Positions 1 through 5,275 of a DNA stretch of 5,275 bases are shown in pieces. This stretch comes from Frankia sp. (GTDB taxonomy: Bacteria > Actinomycetota > Actinomycetes > Frankiales > Frankiaceae). Each line of letters begins with the position of its first letter. Within the stretch, counting starts at the first letter, position 1. The position numbers and the translations under genes are program-made. Under the pieces are notes generated by a model, which was not told the origin of the DNA, ran no database searches, and worked only from the letters and a program-made list of their open reading frames with translations. Location of the stretch: NCBI GenBank assembly GCA_019689615.1, contig JADGHD010000383.1, positions 1-5,275 of the forward strand. The letters are read 5' to 3'.

Positions 1-31
1 GTCGGCAGCGTCTGATGTGTTTAAGTGACTG
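1..31 (+). other. Residual Nextera-type sequencing adapter at contig edge (artefact)
   Basis: Seen: positions 1-12 (GTCGGCAGCGTC) equal the 3' part of the Illumina Nextera read-1 tail. Positions 13-31 align without gaps to the 19-bp Tn5 mosaic end AGATGTGTATAAGAGACAG. Only positions 13, 21, 26 and 30 differ, and every difference is A to T. The stretch is also much less GC-rich than the sequence that begins at 32. The mosaic end and its tail are engineered sequences, so a natural origin is very unlikely. The A-to-T pattern is odd and may be why the stretch escaped adapter trimming. Consequence: true genomic sequence begins near 32, and any stop or start codon in 1-31 is meaningless. Confidence 0.9.
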
Positions 32-3000
32 GGGCCGACGGCGGGATCGTGCCGTACCGGCCGCCGGCCGCCGGCCGCTGCTGGCCGGGCACGGCCGCGA
101 CGGGCGGCGGGCCGGGCGGCGCCGGGAACAGCGGTGGCCCGGCTGCCGGCGGGCGCTGCTGCGACTGGGCGAGCACGCGCGCGCCGGCCTGGGCGGCGGC
201 GGGCACCGGGGACGGCCCGGTCCACGACGGGGGCGCGGCCGCGGGCGCCGGCGGGGGCATCGGCGCGAGGTAGGCCGGCCCGGTGGCCGGCTCGGCCGGC
301 TGGTGGGGCAGCTCGGCCGGCGGCGCGTCCGGCGGCGCGGCGGGCGTGGGCAGCGGCTGGGCCGACGCCCGGGCGACCAGCTCGGCACCGGCCGCGGCCG
401 CCCTGGCCTGGCCGCCCACCCGGAACACCGGGTAGCAGGCGATGTAGTACGGCCAGCCGTCGCGCGGCGCAGCCAGCCGCCAGCCGCCGCCGTGCAGGGC
501 GAGCGCGGACGTGGTCACGGTGGCCGCGGAGGCGCCCTGGTCGTCCGGGCCGGTGGGCATCCGGTCCCGGCGCCACAGCACCCGGGCCTCGCCGAGGCCC
601 GGCGCCAGCCGGAAGAACAGCGCCAGCTCGTCGCCGCGGTCCTCGGCCCGCAGGTCGGTGATCCCGCCGGCGGCGACGTGCTGCACCGCCCGGCCGACCA
701 CCCCGCGCCCGCCGGAGACCGTGACCGGCGTGTACACCACCGGCCCGGCCGCAGCGGGGTCGGCCAGCCGGCCGTCCCGGCTGGTGCCGACGAGCCGGAC
801 CGGGCCGGTCAGCGCCGGCAGCGCCACCTCGGAGTTCTCCATGCCGAGCGGGCCGGGCGCTGCCTGGCCCGGCGCGTCGGGCAGGACACCGGCGGTGGCG
901 TAGACGGCCACCTCGGCGTTGGGCTGGGCGGTCCAGCGCAGCACGGTCTCGCCGGCCACGAACCCGACCGACAGGTCGAGCACCGGCCGTGGCCGGGCGA
1001 TCACGGCGATCATCGTCTCGACACCGGGCGTGCGGGCGGGGGTCCCGTCCGCGGCCACGTACTCCACGGACAGCCGGTAGCGGTAGGTGACGCCGGGGCG
1101 GACGTCCGGGTCGGTCAGCTCGTAGCCGCTCACCCGGGTGTGCCGGACCGAGCCGACCGTGACGGACGAGCCCCCGCCGTCCGCGGCGGCCTCGTCGTCC
1201 ACGGCCTCGACCACCCGTTCGATCGTGACCAGCCGCGGCGGGCCGTCGAGGCGCCAGCTGAGCCGGACCCCGGCCGAGGTCTGCCTGGCCTGCGGCTGGG
1301 CGACCTCCCGCGGGACCACCAGCGGGGCGGTCCGGGCGCCCACCGAGCGCCGGGTCCCGGACACCGCCGTGACCTCGTAGTAGACCGGCGTCCAGGCCGG
1401 GGCGGCGGCGTCGATCAGCTCCGTCGCGCCGGTGGTGCCAAGGCTGGAGCGGACCGCCGCGCCGCCCGGCGGCCCGGCGACCACCCGGTCCACCCGGTAG
1501 GAGACCTGCTCGGCGCTGTCCACCGCCCGCCAGCGCAGCACGACCCCGCCGACCGGCCCCGGCGTGGCCCGCGCGCCGGCCGGCACGGCGACCAGCTCGG
1601 TCGGCGGCGGCAGCGGCAGGGCGGCGAGCGCCGCCAGCGCCCGCTGGTTGTCCGACGCGCTGGCCAGCACGGCGACCAGCGCCGCCTCCCGGTCGGCCGG
1701 GTTGGGCAGCGCCAGCGCCGCGTCCACCCGGCGGCGGATCATCTCGTGCGCGGCGGTCAGCTCGTCGAGCACCTCGGCCGCCAGCCGGCCGTCCGGCCCC
1801 GGCACGTCCGCCGCCTGGGCGACCAGCCAGCGGGCGCCCTCCAGCGCAGCCTCCGCCCGCCCGGCCGCCCGGTCGTCGGCCAGCGCCCGCCAGCCGGCGT
1901 CGGCGGCCGCCAACGCGGCAGACGCCCGCGCGGCCAGCTCCTCGCCGGCCCGCAGCGCCGCCCCGCCGACGGCGGTGAGCACCGGGCGCGCCCGGGTGAC
2001 CAGCTCGGCCGCCTCGGCCGGCCGGCCGTCGTCGAGGGCGCGGCGGATCGCCGACAGCGCCTCGCTGGCGTCCCGTGACTGGCGGATGCTGCGCCCGCAG
2101 TGCCGGCAGACCACCGCCGCCGCCTCGGTGAGCCGGCCGCAGCTCGGGCAGCCCAGGTAGAGGTCGGTGTCGCAGTACCGGCAGACCCGCGCCCCGCCGG
2201 CCGGCTCCGGCCGCCCGCAGCTCGGGCAGACCACGAAGTCGACCGTGGCGCCGGTGCTGACCGGCGCGCCCAGCTCGCGGGCGATGTCGAGGATGACGGA
2301 GCGGATCTGGACGACGGACAGCCCCCGGCCGGCGGCCAGGGCCTGGCGCATCAGCCCCTCGAAGGCGACCGCGGTCACCTCGCCGTCGAGCAGGACGTGC
2401 TCCTCGATCGCCGGGCGCAGCTCGTCGGCCGCGTCGGCGAGCAGGCCCGCGGTGTAGGCCGCCGGGTCGCCTTCCAGCAGCCGGGCGCGGACCATGGCGA
2501 GCAGGTCGGCGGTGACGGTCTTCTCCCGGTCGTGCGCCCGGCGGGCGTTCGCGGCCGCGACCGCCTCGTACGCCGCCGCGATCCTGGCCGGCGGCGCGTC
2601 CGGCGGGACGCCGAGGAAGCCCCACAGCGAGGCGGTCGACGTCCGGTCGCCGTGGCGCAGCGCGCGCAGCTCGTCGAGCCGGTCCCGGATCTGGCCGCGC
2701 ACCTCCGGCGGCAGCGGCGCGACCCGGGAGCCGGCGCCGTCGTCGATGATCCGCTCGTGGGCGAGCCGGGCGTCGAACTCGGCGGCGCTGACCCCGGCCG
2801 CCGCGGCCAGCCGGCGCAGCCCGTCGACCCGGGATGCCGGGATGCCGCCGAAGCGTTCCCGCACGGTCGCCAGGTAGCCGTCGACCTTGGCCAGCCGCTC
2901 GGCCTCGCCGTCGCGGCGCTGGGCGAGCACCCGGGCGCGCACCCGCTCGCGGGTGGCGGCGTCGCGCAGCGGCTGCTCCCACTCGGCCCGGCGGCGGATC

Positions 3001-3218
3001 AGCTCGGTGGCGAGCGTCGCGTACTTCGCCGAGCCGCGCTCACGCTGCAGGAAGGCGAGCACCCGGGCCAGCCGGGCTTCCACCTCGCCGTCCGGGTGGG
3101 CTACCTCGGGGTCCAGGTCGGCGACGAGGAACGGGTCGTCCAGGCGCAGCGGGGCCTGCGCCCGCAGCACAGCCAGCACCCGTTGGCGGTAGCCGCTGCC
3201 GTCGAACGCCGCGCTCAC
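21..3218 (-). CDS. Large multidomain Hsp70-partner protein: HPD-less J-like domain, double zinc ribbon, fibronectin-III-like domains (3' end truncated)
   Basis: At least about 1060 residues, cytoplasmic by appearance: no signal peptide or membrane segment. Start GTG at 3218 with GAGGGTG eight bases or fewer upstream. Domains seen: residues 1-190, helical and charged, not recognised. Residues 197-258, J-like: LWGFLGV, then PPDAPPARIAAAY, then a second helix, but the HPD position reads N224-A-R. Residues 265-320, helical. Residues 331-374, two zinc ribbons with CxxC pairs C331/C334-C346/C349 and C357/C360-C371/C374. Residues 380-535, Ala-rich helices, perhaps TPR-like. Residues 536-950, four beta-sandwich units resembling FN3 (W563 with Y613/Y614; W655 with Y712/Y714; W762; W922 with Y924/Y925). 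From 955 on, a Pro/Ala-rich, probably disordered tail. It follows an Hsp70 gene after 263 bp, which suggests a chaperone adaptor or scaffold; that role is inferred. The apparent TAA (21-23) lies in adapter sequence, so reliable coding covers 32-3218 and the true C-terminus is unknown. Confidence 0.88.
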   Translation of the reverse strand: MSAAFDGSGYRQRVLAVLRAQAPLRLDDPFLVADLDPEVAHPDGEVEARLARVLAFLQRERGSAKYATLATELIRRRAEWEQPLRDAATRERVRARVLAQRRDGEAERLAKVDGYLATVRERFGGIPASRVDGLRRLAAAAGVSAAEFDARLAHERIIDDGAGSRVAPLPPEVRGQIRDRLDELRALRHGDRTSTASLWGFLGVPPDAPPARIAAAYEAVAAANARRAHDREKTVTADLLAMVRARLLEGDPAAYTAGLLADAADELRPAIEEHVLLDGEVTAVAFEGLMRQALAAGRGLSVVQIRSVILDIARELGAPVSTGATVDFVVCPSCGRPEPAGGARVCRYCDTDLYLGCPSCGRLTEAAAVVCRHCGRSIRQSRDASEALSAIRRALDDGRPAEAAELVTRARPVLTAVGGAALRAGEELAARASAALAAADAGWRALADDRAAGRAEAALEGARWLVAQAADVPGPDGRLAAEVLDELTAAHEMIRRRVDAALALPNPADREAALVAVLASASDNQRALAALAALPLPPPTELVAVPAGARATPGPVGGVVLRWRAVDSAEQVSYRVDRVVAGPPGGAAVRSSLGTTGATELIDAAAPAWTPVYYEVTAVSGTRRSVGARTAPLVVPREVAQPQARQTSAGVRLSWRLDGPPRLVTIERVVEAVDDEAAADGGGSSVTVGSVRHTRVSGYELTDPDVRPGVTYRYRLSVEYVAADGTPARTPGVETMIAVIARPRPVLDLSVGFVAGETVLRWTAQPNAEVAVYATAGVLPDAPGQAAPGPLGMENSEVALPALTGPVRLVGTSRDGRLADPAAAGPVVYTPVTVSGGRGVVGRAVQHVAAGGITDLRAEDRGDELALFFRLAPGLGEARVLWRRDRMPTGPDDQGASAATVTTSALALHGGGWRLAAPRDGWPYYIACYPVFRVGGQARAAAAGAELVARASAQPLPTPAAPPDAPPAELPHQPAEPATGPAYLAPMPPPAPAAAPPSWTGPSPVPAAAQAGARVLAQSQQRPPAAGPPLFPAPPGPPPVAAVPGQQRPAAGGRYGTIPPSAPVT
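58..78. repeat. Perfect 7-bp tandem repeat, three copies, inside the coding tail
   Basis: The heptamer CGGCCGC occurs three times head to tail at 58-64, 65-71 and 72-78, within the Pro/Ala-rich 3' end of the large gene (it encodes part of RPAAGGR). Seven is not a multiple of three, so gain or loss of one copy, by slippage or by assembly error, would shift the reading frame of everything downstream. It lies only about 30 bp from the adapter-contaminated edge, in sequence of extreme GC, which lowers trust in the last roughly 20 residues. The repeat itself is certain; any biological role is not. Confidence 0.7.
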
Positions 3219-3223
3219 GTCTT

Positions 3224-3230
3224 CACCCTC
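3224..3230 (-). promoter_or_regulatory. Ribosome binding site of the large partner gene
   Basis: On the minus strand GAGGGTG stands just before the GTG at 3218-3216, with eight bases between the GAGG core and the start codon. This purine-rich element supports GTG 3218 over starts further in. It is weaker than the SD of the upstream Hsp70 gene, so initiation may be less efficient here. Confidence 0.6.
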
Positions 3231-3343
3231 GTCCCAGGTACCAACGCCGTCGCTGGGCCGCCGCCGGCCCGCCAGTGCCCGCCGCCACGCGCGCGGTCAC
3301 CCCGGCGGCGCGCCCCCGCGGCCCCCAGGAGATCCGCGCGACC

Positions 3344-3363
3344 AGGGTACGAACTCCCGTTCT
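3344..3363 (-). promoter_or_regulatory. Candidate LexA/SOS-type operator abutting a -10-like hexamer
   Basis: Seen: positions 3350-3363 read CGAACTCCCGTTCT on the plus strand, an inverted repeat GAAC-N4-GTTC. Read toward the large gene, it is followed at once by TACCCT (3349-3344), which fits the actinobacterial TANNNT -10 pattern. Known: Gram-positive and mycobacterial LexA boxes have the core CGAAC-N4-GTTCG; here one outer base differs (T in place of G). Inferred: a repressor bound here would cover the -10/-35 spacer of a promoter for the large gene and leave a 5' leader of roughly 115-120 nt. I see no good -35 hexamer 17-18 bp upstream. The inner N4 (TCCC) is not the alternating purine/pyrimidine pattern of the best Bacillus sites. 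Another dimeric regulator with GAAC/GTTC half-sites is possible. Confidence 0.35.
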
Positions 3364-3372
3364 GGCGCCGGG

Positions 3373-3425
3373 GAACCGGTTCGGTTCGCACACAATCCGT
3401 TTCGTTGTCATCAACAGATTGACGA
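3373..3425. promoter_or_regulatory. AT-rich intergenic island with a 10-bp palindrome, possible promoter/operator region
   Basis: Positions 3385-3425 are about 44% GC by hand count, a sharp drop from the surrounding sequence and typical of a promoter zone in a high-GC genome. At its edge GAACCGGTTC (3373-3382) is a perfect 10-bp palindrome followed by another GTTC (3384-3387). With the GAAC/GTTC pair at 3351-3362 this gives five such half-sites in under 40 bp. GTTG-TCAT-CAAC (3404-3415 region) is a small inverted repeat. On the minus strand TTGATG (3414-3409) resembles a -35, but no convincing -10 follows at 17-18 bp. I see neither the HspR HAIR pattern nor CIRCE. Confidence 0.35.
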
Positions 3426-3438
3426 GTCCCGCGCGGCA

Positions 3439-3481
3439 CCCGGCCACGGCCAGCCCAGGACGGGGCCCCGGGCAGCCGGGC
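3439..3481 (-). terminator. Possible GC-rich hairpin after the Hsp70 stop codon
   Basis: Directly after the TGA (3484-3482) the minus strand reads GCCCGGC (3481-3475). This can pair with GCCGGGT (3445-3439), six Watson-Crick pairs plus one G-U. Smaller alternatives are CCCGG-N4-CCGGG (3467-3480) and the palindrome CGGGGCCCCG (3461-3470). No U-tract follows. Actinobacterial terminators often lack one, but in sequence this GC-rich such pairings are also expected by chance. It could be a terminator, or an attenuator lowering read-through into the partner gene. Confidence 0.25.
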
Positions 3482-5173
3482 TCAGCTCTTGCGTTCGACC
3501 AGGCGGCTGACCTTCGCCGCCTCCTCGGTGCGCAGCTCCTCGCTGCCGACGCCGGCGGTGACCCGCAGCACCAGCGGGTCGGCGGTGCCCGGGTGGACCG
3601 CGCGCACCTCGATCGTCTGGTCGCGGCCCATGATGAAGGTGACCTCGACCGGGGTGCCCCGCGGGTGGCCGGGCGGGATCCCGCGCAGCGCGCCGGCCAC
3701 GATCACCTTGTTGTCCTCGATCGCCGGGGACGCGGTCGCGGTGCCCTGCTCGAAGACCCGGATGTCGACCTCGGTCTGGTCGTCGGTCACGGTGTAGAAC
3801 GTGCGGGTCACCGAGATCGGCAGCGGGTCGTTCTGGTGGGCGAGGAACGCCGCGACCGGCTTGCCCCGGTCCTCGGCGAAGATCCCGAACCCGCGCGAGG
3901 TGACGTTGGTGACCCGGGTGCGCACCAGGCCCGCCACCGCGGACGCGGGCAGGCCCACCTCGCCGGCCCGCTCGGCGGCGGCCGCGGCGAGGTCCGCGTC
4001 CGACGCCGCGGACAGGTCGTCGTCCGCGCCGATCCGGCCGGCCTTCACCAGGTCGTCGCGGACCGCCCGCTCGAGCGCCTTCTTCTGCCCGTAGACCGCG
4101 GCGCCCTTGGCGACGGCCAGGTCCGGGTCGACCAGCCGGCAGGACAGGCCGAACTCCTCGGTCAGCCGCCTGGCGACCGCCGGCGACTTGCTCATCCCGC
4201 CGACCAGCAGGCAGACGTCGATCTTGTCGACGCCCTTCTCCTTCGCCCGCTCCAGCACCGAGCGGGTCAGCTCGATCGTGCGGTCCAGCAGCGGCTTGGT
4301 GAGCTCCTCGAACGTGGCCCTGGTCACCTGGACGCTGGTCCGCCGGCCGTTGTGCACGACCAGCACGTCGACGCTCTCCCGGCCGGACAGGGCGAGCTTG
4401 GCGTCCTCGGCGGAGGTGAGCAGCTCCTGCTCGTCGTAGACGTCGTCGAGCGGGTCGCCGGCGTCCGGTGCCGCCTCGACGAACTTGCGGGCCAGGTAGC
4501 GGACCAGCTCCAGGTCCCAGTCGGCGCCGCCGAGCTCGTGGTCGCCGTCGGTGGCGACGACGGTGATGTCGCCGTCCCGCAGCGTGATGACGGTGGTGTC
4601 GAACGTGCCACCGCCGAGGTCGTAGACGAGCACCGTCGAGTCCGCGGCGCCGTCCTGGGCGAACCCGTAGGCGAACGCGGCGGCGGTCGGCTCGTTGATG
4701 ATGTCGACGACGTTGAGCCCGGCCAGCTCGCCGGCCAGCTTGGTGGCCTTGCGCTCCTCGTCACCGAAGTACGCCGGCACGGTGATGACGACGTCGGTGA
4801 CCTTCTCGCCGGTGGCCCGCTCGGCGTCGGCCACCAGGGACTTCAGGACGAGGCTCGAGACGGCGGCTGCGGTGTACTCGACGCCGTGCCCGACGAACCG
4901 CCAGTCCGAGGTGCCCATGTGCCGCTTGACCAGGCTGGCCACGTCGTCCGGCCGGATCCGCAGCTGGCGCTTGGCCTGGGTGCCGACCACGAACGAGACC
5001 TCGCCGCCCGCGCCCTCGTCGAACAGCACCACGGACGGGGTGGTCGGCTGCGACTCGATGTTGCGGATGACGTCCGGCCGGCCGTACTCGTCCAGCCGGG
5101 CGATGCAGGAGTAGGTCGTGCCCAGGTCGATCCCGAACACCTTCGCGCCCTTGGCGCCGTCGCCCTCCGCCAC
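3482..5173 (-). CDS. Non-canonical Hsp70 (DnaK-like) chaperone with atypical linker and missing lid
   Basis: Cytoplasmic ATP-driven chaperone, 563 residues against about 610-640 for DnaK. GTG start at 5173 behind AAGGAGG; TGA stop. Nucleotide-binding domain, residues 11-362: phosphate-1 loop GIDLGTTYS (14-22, D16), VKRHMG (K83, equivalent of DnaK K70), VPAYFGDEERKA, INEPTAAAFAYG (E161), phosphate-2 YDLGGGTFD (D185, T190, D192), adenosine loop LLVGGMSKSP (322-331). All catalytic positions I can align are present, so ATPase activity is expected. It lacks the quadrant-I insert of diderm DnaK, as monoderm Hsp70s do. Residues about 363-425 replace the usual VLLLDVTPLSLG linker with an Ala/Asp-rich helical stretch ending RVTNVTSRGFGI. 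A substrate-binding beta domain follows (about 426-541: TDDQTEVDIRVFEQG, GIPPGHPRGTPVEVTF). Only about 20 residues remain where the alpha-helical lid belongs. It is probably not the housekeeping DnaK but a specialised paralogue working with the next gene. Confidence 0.95.
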   Translation of the reverse strand: MAEGDGAKGAKVFGIDLGTTYSCIARLDEYGRPDVIRNIESQPTTPSVVLFDEGAGGEVSFVVGTQAKRQLRIRPDDVASLVKRHMGTSDWRFVGHGVEYTAAAVSSLVLKSLVADAERATGEKVTDVVITVPAYFGDEERKATKLAGELAGLNVVDIINEPTAAAFAYGFAQDGAADSTVLVYDLGGGTFDTTVITLRDGDITVVATDGDHELGGADWDLELVRYLARKFVEAAPDAGDPLDDVYDEQELLTSAEDAKLALSGRESVDVLVVHNGRRTSVQVTRATFEELTKPLLDRTIELTRSVLERAKEKGVDKIDVCLLVGGMSKSPAVARRLTEEFGLSCRLVDPDLAVAKGAAVYGQKKALERAVRDDLVKAGRIGADDDLSAASDADLAAAAAERAGEVGLPASAVAGLVRTRVTNVTSRGFGIFAEDRGKPVAAFLAHQNDPLPISVTRTFYTVTDDQTEVDIRVFEQGTATASPAIEDNKVIVAGALRGIPPGHPRGTPVEVTFIMGRDQTIEVRAVHPGTADPLVLRVTAGVGSEELRTEEAAKVSRLVERKS

Positions 5174-5177
5174 GCCG

Positions 5178-5184
5178 CCTCCTT
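5178..5184 (-). promoter_or_regulatory. Strong Shine-Dalgarno of the Hsp70 gene
   Basis: The minus strand reads AAGGAGG, then CGGC, then the GTG at 5173-5171. The near-perfect anti-SD match decides for this start, giving MAEGDGAKGAKVFGIDLGTT, about ten residues longer than the usual DnaK N-terminus. A second GTG (V12) lies just before the phosphate-1 loop but has no comparable SD. Confidence 0.75.
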
Positions 5185-5194
5185 CCTCGTCCTG

Positions 5195-5275
5195 TGTCGC
5201 GCCGCTACCGCCGCGCCGTGTCCTCTTGTCGCGCCGCTACCGCCGCGCCGTGTCCTCTTGTCGCGCCGCTACCGC
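5195..5275. repeat. 32-bp perfect tandem repeat running off the window edge
   Basis: Copies lie at 5195-5226 and 5227-5258, with a 17-bp partial copy at 5259-5275. All compared positions are identical, and each unit begins TGTCGCGCCGCTACC. Inside each unit CGCGCCG occurs twice (for example 5198-5204 and 5212-5218), and CGCGCCGC-TAC-CGCCGCGC forms a mirror repeat. Toward the gene the array decays at 5194. A period of 32 is not a multiple of three and each unit carries TAG on the minus strand, so a coding role on that strand is excluded once three units are read. The array sits 20 bp upstream of the Hsp70 SD, where the promoter or 5' leader should be. The contig probably stops here because a short-read assembler could not resolve the array; true copy number is unknown. 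Confidence 0.85.

Noticed and set aside
15..2078. Long plus-strand open frame of 687 codons opposite the large gene
   Set aside because: Its start lies in the adapter stretch. Its translation is an Arg/Gly-rich low-complexity product with no domain, as expected from the antisense of a GC-rich gene. The minus frame has clear domains and an SD.
3255..3270. Hairpin GGGCCG-N4-CGGCCC in the leader of the large gene
   Set aside because: The six-pair stem is perfect, but made only of G and C in sequence of extreme GC, with no U-tract and no SD overlap. Expected by chance.
2100..3422. Plus-strand open frame of 440 codons crossing the 5' end of the large gene
   Set aside because: Low-complexity Arg/Gln/Val-rich product, opposite a frame with a zinc ribbon and a J-like domain. 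No SD or motif supports it.
3215..3447. Two overlapping 74-codon minus-strand frames in the gap between the genes
   Set aside because: Both run through the AT-rich promoter-like island, lack recognisable motifs and overlap the start of the large gene. No convincing SD. A short leader peptide cannot be fully excluded.
3219..3481. Search for heat-shock elements (CIRCE, HspR HAIR)
   Set aside because: No TTAGCACTC/GAGTGCTAA or CTTGAGT/ACTCAAG pairs seen in the gap. The region upstream of the Hsp70 gene is mostly outside the window.
4324..4764. Minus-strand 146-codon frame within the Hsp70 gene
   Set aside because: Ser/Arg/Pro-rich shadow of the ATPase-domain coding region in another frame.
5195..5275. 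CRISPR array interpretation of the repeats at the right edge
   Set aside because: The 32-bp units are directly adjacent with no unique spacers between them, so this is a simple tandem repeat.

Overview
The window looks like one short, high-GC contig. GC is well above 70% by eye and close to 90% in places. It holds two convergently encoded, non-overlapping genes on the minus strand. A high-GC actinobacterium is the best guess, on four grounds. The GC content is extreme and both genes start with GTG after purine-rich Shine-Dalgarno sequences. The Hsp70 lacks the roughly 23-25 residue insert in the first quadrant that marks DnaK of diderm bacteria. It also carries an actinobacterial-style VKRHMG-x-SDW segment. 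I cannot name a genus.

Layout in the direction of transcription (right to left): positions 5195-5275 are a 32-bp perfect tandem repeat (two full copies and part of a third) that runs off the window edge. A strong SD and GTG start follow at 5173. Positions 5173-3482 encode a 563-residue non-canonical Hsp70: an intact ATPase domain, an atypical helical insertion where the VLLLDVTP linker normally sits, a substrate-binding beta domain, and almost no C-terminal lid. A 263-bp gap (3219-3481) contains an AT-rich island of about 44% GC. It also holds a GAAC-N4-GTTC inverted repeat of the LexA/SOS-box type, directly upstream of a TACCCT -10-like hexamer. Positions 3218 to about 32 encode a very large partner protein (at least about 1060 residues). 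In order it has an N-terminal helical region, a J-like domain with no HPD motif, a double zinc ribbon, a helical repeat region, four fibronectin-III-like beta sandwiches and a long Pro/Ala-rich tail.

The two products probably work together as a specialised cytoplasmic Hsp70 machine. The large protein would act as scaffold, adaptor or client-recognition partner of the lidless Hsp70. No GrpE, canonical DnaJ, ClpB or effector gene is in the window, so any further members lie beyond the contig ends.

The left edge carries a sequence-quality problem. Positions 1-31 match the Illumina Nextera transposase adapter at 27 of 31 positions, and all four mismatches are A-to-T. The apparent TAA stop of the large gene (21-23) lies inside this adapter-like stretch. 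Its real C-terminus is therefore not in the window, and the gene should be treated as 3'-truncated.
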